A stretch of 64,000 nucleotides of DNA from Bernardetia sp042180575 (GCF_042180575.1 NZ_CP170094.1:5518001-5582000), one strand, 5' to 3'. Positions 8,028 through 17,373 are shown, counted from the stretch's first letter. Notes: generated by a model from the letters alone, not told the origin. Numbers and translations are program-made.

Positions 8028-8206
8028 TAGGTTTATACGAATCTAATGAAAGTTTAGTATATCAAAAATGTATATCTTGCTTTGACAGAAAGAGTAAATG
8101 TAGCTTCTAGTAAAGTACTTGAAAAGAATCTTTTTTTTATAGTTGGAGAAACGGACTCACTATTGAATTGGAAATTAGACCTAAATTGTTTTTTTTATCT
8201 AAAAAA

Positions 8207-9175
8207 TCACACTCTCACAACTACTTTTCCTTTAGCAAGGTTGTTTTCCATGTGAGTATGTGCTTCTACGATTTGTTCTAACTCAAAAACAGAGTCAATA
8301 TTAAGATGAATATTTCCTTTCGCAACTTTATCAATGAAATCTTGTAATAAATCTTTTGAGAGATTTTGAGCTTCTCCCATATAAACGGTCAAACGTCCTA
8401 AAGAAGGAATATCTCCCATAGGTGTAAAGTTTGACATAGTCCATTCATTTCCCAAAATTCCAGTCATACAAACAACTCCTTTATAGCCAATACATTTTAA
8501 TGAATCTTTTAAAGTTTGTACACCAACGAGTTCCAATACTTTATTTACTCCTTTTGGAAATAGCTGTTTCAACTCTTGTGTTATCATTCCTCTATCAATA
8601 ATAACGTAATCTGCCCCATTTTCTTTGAGTGCTTTTTCTTTTGCAGGGTTTCTAGTTGTGGAAATAACACTCAGACCAATAGACTTTGCTAACTGACAAG
8701 CCAACATTCCAATAGATGATGTTCCACCACGAATAAGTAGTATTTCTCCTCTTTTGATTTCTAAGGCTTGATGTAAAGAACCCGAAACGGTCTGAAACAT
8801 TTCTGGAATTGCACCCAAAATACTCCACTCTAAATCACTTTTGAAGGGGAAAATAATTTCTAAAGGAACAGCACAATATTCAGCATAACTTCCATCAAAA
8901 AAACGTCCCATTCCACCCATAATGGCAGCTACTTGTTGTCCTTTTTGATAGGTATTTGAAGGATTATTTTCAATAACTCCAACACACTCAATTCCTTGTA
9001 TGCATGGAAGTTGAACATTAGGAGAATCTCCACGACGAGTAAACAACTCTGAACGGTTAAGTCCAAAAGATTTTACTTTTATGAGAACCCAATTTTCTTT
9101 TAGAGTAGGTAATTTTCTTTCTTGAATTTTGATAACAGATGGATTTCCTGCTTTTGTAGTTACGGCTGCTTTCAT
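8207..9175 (-). CDS. Zinc-independent MDR-family oxidoreductase (quinone reductase-like)
   Basis: 322 residues of the medium-chain dehydrogenase/reductase superfamily. The GroES-like N-terminal half has ERKLPTLKENWVLIKVKSFG and NRSELFTRRG; the Rossmann half has the nucleotide loop GGTSSIGMLACQLAKS. The Cys and His ligands of zinc alcohol dehydrogenases are absent, as in NADPH:quinone reductases. Likely reaction: NADPH-dependent reduction of a quinone or an activated double bond in the cytosol. A terminator-like hairpin (9230-9262) separates it from the SnoaL-type gene upstream, so it probably has its own promoter, although the Crp/Fnr-type gene nearby may control both. Confidence 0.85.
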   Translation of the reverse strand: MKAAVTTKAGNPSVIKIQERKLPTLKENWVLIKVKSFGLNRSELFTRRGDSPNVQLPCIQGIECVGVIENNPSNTYQKGQQVAAIMGGMGRFFDGSYAEYCAVPLEIIFPFKSDLEWSILGAIPEMFQTVSGSLHQALEIKRGEILLIRGGTSSIGMLACQLAKSIGLSVISTTRNPAKEKALKENGADYVIIDRGMITQELKQLFPKGVNKVLELVGVQTLKDSLKCIGYKGVVCMTGILGNEWTMSNFTPMGDIPSLGRLTVYMGEAQNLSKDLLQDFIDKVAKGNIHLNIDSVFELEQIVEAHTHMENNLAKGKVVVRV

Positions 9176-9229
9176 GATTGTTTTTTTGAGAAAGGAAAAG
9201 GTAAATAAAAGAGTAGAGTTTTACTAAAA

Positions 9230-9262
9230 AAATCGCTACACTATTTTTGAATGTAACGATTT
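9230..9262 (-). terminator. Terminator after the SnoaL-like gene
   Basis: On the minus strand the hairpin AAATCGTTAC...GTAGCGATTT (one mismatch) is followed by a run of seven Ts. It lies 16 bases after the stop of the 9278-9784 gene. Confidence 0.7.
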
Positions 9263-9277
9263 AATTTATAAAACAAA

Positions 9278-9784
9278 CTATTTCATTTTATTGAACATGT
9301 ATCGGTCTATCTTCCAGTTTCCATTTTCTTTTTTCAGGACAAATAATTCTCTGTTTTCTTCTGGAATAGTATCTCCTGTAGCGTGAATGAGTGTAGAGCC
9401 TTTTGAGGTAGAACGTACAAACGCATATTGACCTACAATTTCTATTTCATCTATAAAAAACTCAATGCTCAGTTTAATATTCGAAAATACAAACTGATAA
9501 GCTGCTTTTACTTGCTCTTTGCCTGTTGAGGTAGGCGCATTTGAAGGCATAAATACTCCATTTTCTGTATAAAGTGAAACAGATTTTTCTACATTTGATT
9601 CATTGAGTGCATCTCTATAACTAAAAAGAAGTTTTTTGATTTGTTCTTTTTCTGTGTCAGTAACGGTTTGAGTTGTCATTTTATTTATTGGATTTTGGGT
9701 TGAGAAATACGAAAATGTAGTTGTTTTGGCATACATCACGAAAGGCAACATAAAGACAGCAAACAACAGAATTGATTTTTTCAT
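9278..9784 (-). CDS. Secreted SnoaL/NTF2-like protein (SgcJ/EcaC type)
   Basis: 168 residues. A Sec signal peptide (MKKSILLFAVFMLPFVMYAKT) is followed by an NTF2-fold domain: KKLLFSYRDALNESNVEKSV, LYTENGVFMPSN, GKEQVKAAYQF, then the strands RSTSKGSTL and NGNWKIDRYMFNK. The fold is used as an isomerase, a hydrolase or just a binding pocket; no specific activity can be read. It lies downstream of the Crp/Fnr-type gene and is closed by a terminator. Confidence 0.75.
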   Translation of the reverse strand: MKKSILLFAVFMLPFVMYAKTTTFSYFSTQNPINKMTTQTVTDTEKEQIKKLLFSYRDALNESNVEKSVSLYTENGVFMPSNAPTSTGKEQVKAAYQFVFSNIKLSIEFFIDEIEIVGQYAFVRSTSKGSTLIHATGDTIPEENRELFVLKKENGNWKIDRYMFNKMK

Positions 9785-9904
9785 TACTTTAATTTTGAAT
9801 GGTTTTGTATAAATCTATACCACAAAATTAGGTAATGTGCGTAGTTCTGACTCTTGACCTTTTCCAATAAGTAGTCTTGATATAGTTTAAGGTTTAAAGC
9901 TGTT

Positions 9905-10519
9905 TTATTTATCTTTTTCTAATTGCTGACTTCTGATTCTACTCAAAAATTCAGGTGTAATTCCAATATAAGAAGCTATTTGTGTATTAGGCAAACGATT
10001 TATCAAATGAGGATTATCTTCTAAAAATGTTTGATAACGTTCTTCTGCTGTGGTGCTGATGGTTTGAAGCAAACGATTTTGAAGAGCAACAAAATTATTT
10101 TCAAGAATAATACGAAAATTTCTATCAAATTTTGGATGATTGATATAAAAGTAAATCAAATCAGTTTTAGCAATTTGAATAATAGTAGACTTTTCGATGG
10201 CTTCAATATAAAGTTTGGACGGTTTTTCGGAATGGAAACTTCCTATGTCTGTAATCCATTCATTTTCAATAGCAAAAGATATATTGTGTTCTTTAGCAGC
10301 CTCATCTACTTTATACATCTTAAAACAGCCATTTACTACAAAATTATAATGTTTGCAAATATCTCCTTCAGCTAAAATATATTGTCTTCGTTTTATCTTT
10401 CTGATAGAAATTCGTTTTTGAAGCTCTTCAATATCTGATTTTCCTAAAGGGAAATACTTCTTGAAATGATTAATGAGTGTTTCTAATTCCATTGTATTCT
10501 TCATATTTAACATTATCAA
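9905..10519 (-). CDS. Crp/Fnr-family transcription regulator
   Basis: 204 residues. The N-terminal cyclic-nucleotide-type beta barrel is recognisable (RRQYILAEGDICKHYNFVVNG, then IEKSTIIQIAKTDL). The C-terminal part has a helix-turn-helix (NTQIASYIGITPEFLSRIRS). There is no Cys cluster for an FeS centre as in Fnr. Bacteroidota have many such regulators next to the stress or redox genes they control; here the SnoaL-like and MDR genes lie just downstream on the same strand. The Met at codon 5 (MKNTMEL) is an equally possible start. Confidence 0.88.
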   Translation of the reverse strand: MIMLNMKNTMELETLINHFKKYFPLGKSDIEELQKRISIRKIKRRQYILAEGDICKHYNFVVNGCFKMYKVDEAAKEHNISFAIENEWITDIGSFHSEKPSKLYIEAIEKSTIIQIAKTDLIYFYINHPKFDRNFRIILENNFVALQNRLLQTISTTAEERYQTFLEDNPHLINRLPNTQIASYIGITPEFLSRIRSQQLEKDK

Positions 10520-10948
10520 CTTCTAATGTGAATAAGGAGTTAAATTAAAAATGGTTTTGTTTTTAATTAGTTGATTTTCAATTAAAATAAAACAACAGAC
10601 TAAATAGTTTAGCTATTTTAGGTTTTATGCATGACCTAAAACTAATTTCGCTTTACTACAAAGTCTGTGAGTTATACAACTCGACTTTTGCCGTTGCGAT
10701 GACCAACAAAAAACACAAAAAATTTAACTTTGGTAGATATACAAAGATATTTTTTTCAACTTACTTAAAAAAAGCTCCAAAAATAGCATACTACTAGTAT
10801 TTTTCAACAAATAGTCCAGTTCAAAAGAGCAGACTGTCTATTTTGAATAGTCACTCTACAAACTTGACCTTATAGAAATATAAGGATGTAACAATATAAC
10901 ACTTTGTCCAGTAGTATTTTTTGCTGCTTTGACAAGTCATAATTGTTC
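10520..10948. other. Intergenic region with clustered hairpins
   Basis: About 430 bases without a gene. Three hairpins lie close together: CTAAATAG/CTATTTTAG near 10600-10621, TTTTAGGT/ACCTAAAA (10616-10641), and AAAGTC-tgt-GAGTT-atac-AACTC-GACTTT (10660-10688). The first two overlap and may be alternatives. Another hairpin, CCTTATA-gaaa-TATAAGG, lies at 10868-10885. They may be palindromic repeats or the leader of the regulator gene. I see no ORF. Confidence 0.45.
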
Positions 10949-12313
10949 CTAAGTGCTCATTTTCAGTTCTTTCACAAAAGAAAAATAATCAAAAGAAAAT
11001 TTTATACAATCCTTATACGAAAGTTTTGGTGTTTTTTCAGTTAGATTGGGATACATTTCTTCCCAAGTTTCCAAAATAAAATCAATTCTTTTTGAAATCA
11101 AATTTTTCTGTAAACTAATTTCGTTGTCTTTTTTTTCTGAAAAAGTATGTTTTGCTCCTAATGCCTCAAAAAAATCAGGATATGTAATTTGAAAATAAAG
11201 ATGTAAAAATTCTTTTGTTGGACGTGGTAAACCATAATTAAACAGACAATAACCAGCAATGTATTCGAATACAAAAGGAGTAAATTCTTGTTGCTCATTT
11301 TTGTCAAACCACGCAGCAGCTTGCATTTGCTTTTCTATCACTTCTTTAATTTCTTGTTCGTAGATAGGCTTTGCAATTCCGAAGGTAGATTTTGTTTCAT
11401 AAAAATTAGGTAATAATTCTTCTTCTGAAAGAGCTAATAATTGCTCAAATTGATTGATTGCATAAGCATTTCTTTGAACAGGCAAACGGTTTTGGTCATA
11501 AAAAACTACTTTATGAATATCTTCCAAAATAGCTGTTATTGTTCCTTCTGGAGTAAGCAAATAATCTATTCGATACAAAAGTGTCAATAACATATACGAA
11601 ATAGCTGATGCAAGACGCTCAGCATTTAACTTTTTAACTTCTTCTAGTGTTTCTTTTATCCATTTTTTCAAAAAACGCAGCTTTACTTGTTGGTGTTCTT
11701 CTGACAAAAATTCAATGTGTTTGTCATCAATAGCTTCTAATTGATTTGTAAACTCATTTAATAATAAATCATCTTGAGCATCCGAACGAGTAGCAATTTC
11801 TCTAAGTCCATTGTATAATTTCCCTGCAAAACTATCTACTGTATTTGTAGTAAAACGAATCCAAATAACACCATTTTCATCTAAAGAAAATCCACTATAC
11901 AATAGGTTATAATTCATTTCCATGAGCCTTCTACCCAAAGCAACATGTAAATTATCTTTTACCTGTACAAGTTTTACTTCTCCGACAAACTCTTCCGAAT
12001 TGGCAAATCCACGAACTATTTTTGAGCCTTGTTGAAGTGTAAAATCTATCTTAAAATCACTTACATTTCCATCTTCGTTTATTTGTACAGTATCATAATC
12101 TAGGTTACTCTCATCATCATCTAATAAATAATTAAAAAACTCTAGGTAGGCTTGTAAATAATTTTTTTGTTCGAAGAAACCTGTCGATCTTGCCCAAGAA
12201 TCGTATTTTTCTAGTGTCTTATGTGCATCAGAATATCTACCGAATCGTATATCAATTCCATCGTGAGTGTCTGTCTGTCCGACAAAAGCAGTTATAATTT
12301 TTTTAAAAAGCAT
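10949..12313 (-). CDS. Conserved-looking protein of unknown function, possible YbjN-like N-terminal domain
   Basis: 454 residues, soluble, no signal peptide or membrane segment. I do not recognise a named family. The N-terminal 190 residues alternate strands and helices and include GVIWIRFTTNTVDSFAGKLY followed by LREIATRSDAQDDLL, which recalls the YbjN/CesT-type chaperone fold, a weak resemblance only. The remainder is mostly helical (EEHQQVKLRFLKKWIKETLE, then helical segments to the end). It is a single-gene unit. Start ATG at MLFKKIITAF. Confidence 0.65.
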   Translation of the reverse strand: MLFKKIITAFVGQTDTHDGIDIRFGRYSDAHKTLEKYDSWARSTGFFEQKNYLQAYLEFFNYLLDDDESNLDYDTVQINEDGNVSDFKIDFTLQQGSKIVRGFANSEEFVGEVKLVQVKDNLHVALGRRLMEMNYNLLYSGFSLDENGVIWIRFTTNTVDSFAGKLYNGLREIATRSDAQDDLLLNEFTNQLEAIDDKHIEFLSEEHQQVKLRFLKKWIKETLEEVKKLNAERLASAISYMLLTLLYRIDYLLTPEGTITAILEDIHKVVFYDQNRLPVQRNAYAINQFEQLLALSEEELLPNFYETKSTFGIAKPIYEQEIKEVIEKQMQAAAWFDKNEQQEFTPFVFEYIAGYCLFNYGLPRPTKEFLHLYFQITYPDFFEALGAKHTFSEKKDNEISLQKNLISKRIDFILETWEEMYPNLTEKTPKLSYKDCIKFSFDYFSFVKELKMST

Positions 12314-12367
12314 GTATCTTTTTTGAGTTGGTAAAAGATGAAGTCAGTTTTTTATCTCTAACAAAAA

Positions 12368-12568
12368 TCAATTTAAGGAAAGAATATCAAAAATAAGTGG
12401 TTTTTTTTTGAAAATAGCCTTTATTGTTTGTATTTTTAATAAAAAAAGAAACGTTAGACTATAAAGTACTCCCAAAACTGTACCTTTGAAGGTCATCAAA
12501 ATTAATTTCTGAATCAATTTTGAATGATTTTTTAAACATTTTTTAGTTTTGAAGTCCATTTTACACAA
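12368..12568 (-). CDS. Possible small membrane protein
   Basis: 66 codons: a basic N-terminus (FKTKKCLKNHSK), one hydrophobic helix (VLGVLYSLTFLFLL), then basic residues. It lies alone in the 306-base gap between two divergent genes. The topology is plausible for a small membrane protein, but the region is A+T-rich and no ribosome site or family is visible, so it may be chance. Confidence 0.3.
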   Translation of the reverse strand: MCKMDFKTKKCLKNHSKLIQKLILMTFKGTVLGVLYSLTFLFLLKIQTIKAIFKKKPLIFDILSLN

Positions 12569-12619
12569 TCCTAATTATACACCTAGTTATAAGGTAATCT
12601 CCATTAATTTATAAAAAAA

Positions 12620-14161
12620 ATGAATTTTTATTTACATAAATCATTCTATAAAAAATATTTAATTGTATCACTCTTTTTTTTGAGTTTGATAATAGGTTTT
12701 TCTAGATGTGTACCTATTGAAGATTTGTTAGCTCCTACTATTAGTAATCTCACTATAAATAATCAATATAACATAACAGACACTATTTTTTTAGATGCCA
12801 TACTTACTGATAATTTTGGTATAGATACAGTACGTATTGATATAAAAAAAACAGATGGAATAAGTACTTTAGATACAACTATATTACTAAATAGTGATAG
12901 TATAAAAGCAAGGTTGTTAAATCTAAGTCAATATAAACTTGTGCGTATTCCTGTTGAAGCTGCTTTAGGAGAATATAAACTTACACTGACAGTAACTGAT
13001 CGCAAAACCAAAAATGGACAAGCTCCTAATAAAACTACTACTAACCGTTTTTTCTCTGTGGGAAAAGATGTTGATGCACCTAGTTTTCCAGATGTTCTTT
13101 TACCAGATATAATTCCTTTCATTGATGGTAACTATGTTGTTTGTAGAGATGAACTTGTACCACTTTTAGGAATAGCTCGTGATAATGTAGGCTTGCAAAA
13201 AATTACAGCTAGGTTTCGTTTTGTAGATGGATCTTTTTCTGATAGACCTATTATAAGTAATGTGAGTGGAGATACAGTAAATTTAGATGGTGTTTTTGAT
13301 ACTCGTCTTATATTTCCTAATAGACCAAATAATGAAAGATTTTTCTTAATTCTGACAGCAACAGATACCGAAAACAATACTAGAGAAATTGAAATACCTT
13401 TTGTGATAAATTGTGATACTGAAATTCCAATAATTGAAAGTATTGATACAAATATCAAAGGAAGTATAACTCAAAATGGAGATAGTATAAATGTTATTCA
13501 AGGACAAGAGCTATTCATTACTGGGGGACTAATAACAGATAGGCTTGGAACATTAGATAGGCTTATCATCTACTTAGAAGATAGAACAGAAGGAGAAATA
13601 GTTAATGATACTTTGTTTTCAGAAGTAATAAGTGGAGAATCCTATACTATTAGTGATAATATCCCTGTTTTTAGCTTTCGCTCTACTCCAAGAATAGGAA
13701 AAGAGTTTTATAGTCTAAAAATAAAAGCTATAGATGCAGCAGGAAACGAATCCGATATAAGAGATATTAAACTGTTTATTGCAGAGAACCTACCTCCTAA
13801 CTTTTCGGAACTTGCTTTTACATTAGCTAGTAATTTTGATTTTCAAAGAACCTTTAGTGATGACCAAAATAGACCTATGGTCATATCAGCAGCAACTAAT
13901 TATCGTTTAATCAATAGATTAAAAGATGATTTATTATTAGACAGTTATGAAATAAATTGGGGCATAGAAAATCAAACACCAATTACTACTAAAACAGAAA
14001 ATAATGTAAATGCTTTAGATGTATCTTTTTCTGCAAATCAAGAAGATTTTACATTTAGTGCTGAAGGAAACAATGCAGGTACTATATATACTTTAACTAT
14101 ATATGCAATAGATATACTAGATAAGGAAAGCGAGATAACCTACTACTTCCAAGTCCGATAA
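12620..14161 (+). CDS. Lipoprotein with DUF4625-like/Ig-like repeats
   Basis: 513 residues. A signal peptide ends in the lipobox GFSRC (Cys about residue 30). The rest is beta-rich and made of about four similar units with the pattern PTISNLTINNQYNITDTIFL, then LTDNFGIDTVRIDI; LLGIARDNVGLQKITARF; and IKAIDAAGNESDIRDI. The phrase Asp-Asn-x-Gly followed by a strand recurs, as in DUF4625 and cadherin-like domains of Bacteroidota surface lipoproteins. It is likely outer-membrane anchored and involved in binding or adhesion. The gene ends in a clear terminator (14191-14221). Confidence 0.75.
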   Translation: MNFYLHKSFYKKYLIVSLFFLSLIIGFSRCVPIEDLLAPTISNLTINNQYNITDTIFLDAILTDNFGIDTVRIDIKKTDGISTLDTTILLNSDSIKARLLNLSQYKLVRIPVEAALGEYKLTLTVTDRKTKNGQAPNKTTTNRFFSVGKDVDAPSFPDVLLPDIIPFIDGNYVVCRDELVPLLGIARDNVGLQKITARFRFVDGSFSDRPIISNVSGDTVNLDGVFDTRLIFPNRPNNERFFLILTATDTENNTREIEIPFVINCDTEIPIIESIDTNIKGSITQNGDSINVIQGQELFITGGLITDRLGTLDRLIIYLEDRTEGEIVNDTLFSEVISGESYTISDNIPVFSFRSTPRIGKEFYSLKIKAIDAAGNESDIRDIKLFIAENLPPNFSELAFTLASNFDFQRTFSDDQNRPMVISAATNYRLINRLKDDLLLDSYEINWGIENQTPITTKTENNVNALDVSFSANQEDFTFSAEGNNAGTIYTLTIYAIDILDKESEITYYFQVR

Positions 14162-14190
14162 AAAAAGCAAAACACTCTAATCTAATCAAA

Positions 14191-14221
14191 CGAGGATGAC
14201 CACTAAAAACAGTTATCCTCG
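14191..14221 (+). terminator. Terminator after the lipoprotein gene
   Basis: Stem CGAGGATGAC / GTTATCCTCG (one G-T wobble) with an 11-base loop, followed by TTTCTATTTT. An ATG at 14196 that could extend the folK frame lies inside this stem, which argues for the later folK start. Confidence 0.85.
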
Positions 14222-14255
14222 TTTCTATTTTATATTTATTTTGAAAGAATCAAGA

Positions 14256-14816
14256 ATGACAACAAAAACTGTTTTTTTATTATTAGGAGGAAATCTAGGA
14301 GATAGAGAAAATACTATTTTAGAAGCAAAAAAGTCTATTTCTTTACAGATTGGAAGTATAGAAAAAGAATCTAGCCTATATCAAACAGCAGCTTGGGGTG
14401 TAGAAAATCAGCCTAGCTTTCTGAATCAAGTAATAGAGGTTTCTAGTTTTTTATCTGCACAAGAAATACTCATTCAAATAGAAGACATAGAAAAAAAATT
14501 AGGTAGAAAACGCTATCAAAAATGGTATGCCCGAACGATTGATGTAGATATTCTTTATTATGAAAATGAGATTTTGGAGGAAGAAGAAAATACAGAAAAT
14601 AGAACTAACAATCTGAAAGTTCCTCATCCATTTTTGCATGAGCGTCGTTTTACGCTTGTTCCTTTGGTTGAAATTGCTCCTAATTTTGTGCATCCTGTTT
14701 TACAAAAAACAAATGAGCAGCTTTTGGAAGTTTGTTTGGATAAATTGCCTGTTGAACAGTTACCAGTGAATAGTAAGCAGTTAGCAGTTAATTCAATTTC
14801 AAATTTATTGGTTTAG
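14256..14816 (+). CDS. folK: 2-amino-4-hydroxy-6-hydroxymethyldihydropteridine pyrophosphokinase
   Basis: 186 residues from the ATG at 14256 (MTTKTVFLLLGGNLGD). An ATG 60 bases upstream lies in a terminator stem and would add residues absent from the family. The enzyme transfers pyrophosphate from ATP to hydroxymethyldihydropterin in folate synthesis. Motifs: LLLGGNLGDRENTI, ESSLYQTAAWGVENQPSF, and the signature RTIDVDILYY with the two Mg-binding Asp residues, then VPHPFLHERRFTLVPL. The C-terminal 25 residues (QLPVNSKQLAVNS) are extra and repetitive. Confidence 0.95.
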   Translation: MTTKTVFLLLGGNLGDRENTILEAKKSISLQIGSIEKESSLYQTAAWGVENQPSFLNQVIEVSSFLSAQEILIQIEDIEKKLGRKRYQKWYARTIDVDILYYENEILEEEENTENRTNNLKVPHPFLHERRFTLVPLVEIAPNFVHPVLQKTNEQLLEVCLDKLPVEQLPVNSKQLAVNSISNLLV

Positions 14817-14861
14817 ACAAAAATAGAATCAAACTTCATAAAAAACCTTATGAAACTTGAC

Positions 14862-14887
14862 AGGTTCAAGTGTCGACACTTGAACCT
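14862..14887. terminator. Bidirectional terminator, 26-bp perfect palindrome
   Basis: A perfect 26-base palindrome centred on GTGTCGACAC, with AGGTTCAA on the left and TTGAACCT on the right, followed by Ts. It lies between folK (+) and the acyltransferase gene (-), which converge here. Confidence 0.9.
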
Positions 14888-14898
14888 TTTTTTGTTTT

Positions 14899-16716
14899 CT
14901 AAGAAGGCAATTCCATTTCTTTATTCAAATTCTTAATGGTTTCTTCTGGAACTTCTTTAATGTCCAAAACCATCAGTCCATCAAGTGCATTATTAAATTT
15001 GGGGTCAAGATTGAAAGAGATAATTTTTGCATTCAACTGAATATATTTTTTGAGCAAAACAGGTACAGAATGACGATTGGGTTCTAAATCCCATAAGAGT
15101 TTATCTAATTGTGCCAAATCATGTGCGCCTTCAAAAAGAGCATCAGTATCTAATAAATCTATTTTTGGCTTGAATTCTTTTCTTGGAGTAATGAGTTTTG
15201 ATAATTCTTCGTGATAAAAATAACGTTGAATGAACTGTACAATCAAAGTTCTTGATGCCTCTGTGTAATTGCTACTGATACTTACAGGTCCTACCAAATA
15301 ACGATATTGAGGGTTTTGGAGCAAGAAAAACAAAATTCCTTTCCAAAGTAAAAATAAAGGAAGTCGTTTTTGTTGGTATTCTTTTGTAATAAATGAACGT
15401 CCAAGTTCTAACGATTTTTCTAAATAAGGTGTAAATTCATCATCCATCTTAAAAAGACTTTCTATATAAAAACCTTTTTTACCAAAACGACACATAATTT
15501 TGTCGCCTCTACCTACACGATATGCACCTACAATTTTTTGCTCGTCTTTGTCCCAAATAAACAAATGATGATAATACAAATCAAATTCATCTAAATCTGT
15601 TTTTTTATTTGTTCCTTCTCCAACTTCTCTAAAGGTAATTTCACGAAGTCTTCCTATTTCGCTCAAAATAGTAGGAATTTGGTTTGAATTGGCTACATAA
15701 CCTTCATAATTTTGCTGAACAAAAAGTAATTTGTCAGCTTCTTTGAGCTTTTCGACTTCTTTTATTATTTTGTCTTTTGAGTTTTCTTTGACAATTTCTT
15801 GAGGTTTGGAAGGAAAAGTAAAGGAAGGATAATAGAATTTCTTGACTTCCATTGTCGAACCTAATGCATACGTTTTGGCTCTCAAAAAACGACCAAAACG
15901 TTCTATATCTTCAAAATCTTCTTGACTTTTTACAGAAATAGGATGTCCAATTCTTATTCTTACCTCTTCGCCTTTTTTATTGAACATTTCACGAGGAATA
16001 GAAGCTGTTCGGAGAAGTGGATGCAATTTGCCTATCAAATGAAAAATACGACTATTGCTACCTTGAAAATAAATAGGGACAATAGGAACTTTTGCTTTTT
16101 TGATGAGCTTGATTGCAGGAGTTTGCCACTGACGGTCAGAAATTGTTTTTAGTTCGGGTTGATAACTTGACACTTCACCAGCAGGAAAAATACCTAACGG
16201 TTTTCCTTCACGAAGTTGAGTGAGAGCAGTCTTCATTCCAGCCATACTAGAATATGCATCTTGATGATTTTCTAGTGGATTTACAGGAATAACATAAGGA
16301 GCTAATCGTTCAATTTTCATCAATAGGAAATTCCCCATTACTTTAAAATCTTCATTTTGTTCTACCAAATAACGCATCAGTAAAAGTCCATCAATTACTC
16401 CAAAAGGATGGTTAGAAACTGTAATGAATGCACCTTCTTTTGGAAAACGCTCTAATTCTTGTTCATTGACAATCGTTTTGATATTCAAAAACTCAAAAAA
16501 AGATTTCAGAAAATCAAGTCCTTCATTGTTGGCAATCGCTTTATAAAGGTCATTTGCTTGTTGCAATTTCAAGGCACGCATTAGTAGCCCTGCAAATAAT
16601 TCGATGTGGTATTTATTGAGTTTTGTAGCTTCAATAAAATCTTTTTTACCAATCAAATCTTTTATTGCATTTGCTGCTTCTAAATTTGGATTTTCTGTGT
16701 ATTTTTCGTTTTCCAT
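14899..16716 (-). CDS. olsF: Bifunctional acyltransferase, OlsF-like ornithine-lipid synthase
   Basis: 605 residues in two parts. Residues about 80-290 are a PlsC-type glycerolipid acyltransferase: VSNHPFGVIDGLLLM in place of the HX4D block, and LGIFPAGEVSSY, PIVPIYFQGSNS. Residues about 330-520 are a GNAT-like hemolysin/OlsB-type N-acyltransferase (VGAYRVGRGD, LELGRSF, LVGPVSISSNY). This is the order described for OlsF of Serratia and Flavobacterium, which makes lyso-ornithine lipid and then ornithine lipid. The symbol is by architecture; the acyl acceptor is not proven. It acts on the inner face of the inner membrane. Confidence 0.75.
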   Translation of the reverse strand: MENEKYTENPNLEAANAIKDLIGKKDFIEATKLNKYHIELFAGLLMRALKLQQANDLYKAIANNEGLDFLKSFFEFLNIKTIVNEQELERFPKEGAFITVSNHPFGVIDGLLLMRYLVEQNEDFKVMGNFLLMKIERLAPYVIPVNPLENHQDAYSSMAGMKTALTQLREGKPLGIFPAGEVSSYQPELKTISDRQWQTPAIKLIKKAKVPIVPIYFQGSNSRIFHLIGKLHPLLRTASIPREMFNKKGEEVRIRIGHPISVKSQEDFEDIERFGRFLRAKTYALGSTMEVKKFYYPSFTFPSKPQEIVKENSKDKIIKEVEKLKEADKLLFVQQNYEGYVANSNQIPTILSEIGRLREITFREVGEGTNKKTDLDEFDLYYHHLFIWDKDEQKIVGAYRVGRGDKIMCRFGKKGFYIESLFKMDDEFTPYLEKSLELGRSFITKEYQQKRLPLFLLWKGILFFLLQNPQYRYLVGPVSISSNYTEASRTLIVQFIQRYFYHEELSKLITPRKEFKPKIDLLDTDALFEGAHDLAQLDKLLWDLEPNRHSVPVLLKKYIQLNAKIISFNLDPKFNNALDGLMVLDIKEVPEETIKNLNKEMELPS

Positions 16717-16860
16717 AACTGATTTTTCTAGTAGTTCTTTGTGAAGTGCTTTTTGTTTTGCAATATAATAAAGTCAATTCTAAAACTTTCTTTTTTTTAT
16801 AAAAATAGGACTTTTGCAAATAAGTTTCCATTCTTATGATAACCTTTTTCTAGTATTTTT

Positions 16861-17373
16861 TTATAAAACTGTATCTTGTATTCCACTCACTTCTATTCCA
16901 AATTGAGTAAGTGTTTTGATTTTATTTGGATTTCCTGTAAGCATTTTGATAGATTTTACGTTTAAATCTTTCAAAATTTTGGCTGCACTACTAAAATTTC
17001 TTGCATCGGCTTCGAAACCAACAGCTTGATACGCATCAGCTTGTTTTACTCCTTCTCTTTTGTACTTTACACTATTCAAAAGTGCAAAATGTCCGTTTCC
17101 TTTCCCTTCTTGTTCTAATAAAATAATAATTCCTTTTCCTGCTTTTTGGATAAGCTCTTGAGAAATATCCATTTGCTCTTGACAATCACATTCAATACTA
17201 TTAAAGTAATGACCAAAAATACAAGAAGAATGCACTCTACAAAGTACATTTTCTTCATTTTCAACTTCTCCCATCATAAAAGCAATAGATTCTTTTTGTC
17301 CATCATAATAGAGAACTTCTTTAAACTCGCCAAACTTTGTTTTTAAAGTTCCTTCAGCTAATTTTACAATCAT
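16861..17373 (-). CDS. GTP cyclohydrolase II-like protein
   Basis: 170 residues, a stand-alone GTP cyclohydrolase II domain (RibA type, no DHBP synthase part). The zinc site is present (RVHSSCIFGHYF then ECDCQEQM). The usual RQEGRGIGL segment is changed to EQEGKGNGHFAL, replacing the Arg residues that handle the GTP phosphate. DARNFSSAAKILKDL and MLTGNPNKIKTL match the C-terminal block. It may be a riboflavin-pathway enzyme or a diverged relative in another pathway. It sits just upstream of olsF-like on the same strand, with 144 bases between them. Confidence 0.7.
   Translation of the reverse strand: MIVKLAEGTLKTKFGEFKEVLYYDGQKESIAFMMGEVENEENVLCRVHSSCIFGHYFNSIECDCQEQMDISQELIQKAGKGIIILLEQEGKGNGHFALLNSVKYKREGVKQADAYQAVGFEADARNFSSAAKILKDLNVKSIKMLTGNPNKIKTLTQFGIEVSGIQDTVL

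Larger units (their letters stand above)
7413..8206. other. Long noncoding stretch with a perfect hairpin, a gene relic and a MITE
   Basis: About 790 bases without an intact gene. From about 7527 to 7736 the + strand has an uninterrupted, coding-like but startless frame (translating to YIYFIYYKPKGSC, then SIELLDYVIMNDKYL), probably a gene relic. A perfect hairpin lies at 7690-7727 and a 195-bp MITE at 7833-8027. After the MITE another short relic (SLVYQKCISCFDRKSKC) is visible on the + strand at about 8050-8110. Confidence 0.5.

Noticed and set aside
8050..8110. Functional small gene after the first MITE
   Set aside because: Only about 20 coding-like codons with no start and an early stop; a relic at best.
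14196..14255. Upstream start for folK at 14196
   Set aside because: This ATG is inside the stem of a terminator and the added residues (NSYPRFYFIFILKESR) do not belong to the family.
14862..14887. tRNA T-arm-like sequence (GGTTCAAGT)
   Set aside because: It is one half of a perfect palindrome with T tracts; no acceptor or anticodon arm is near. No tRNA was found in the window.
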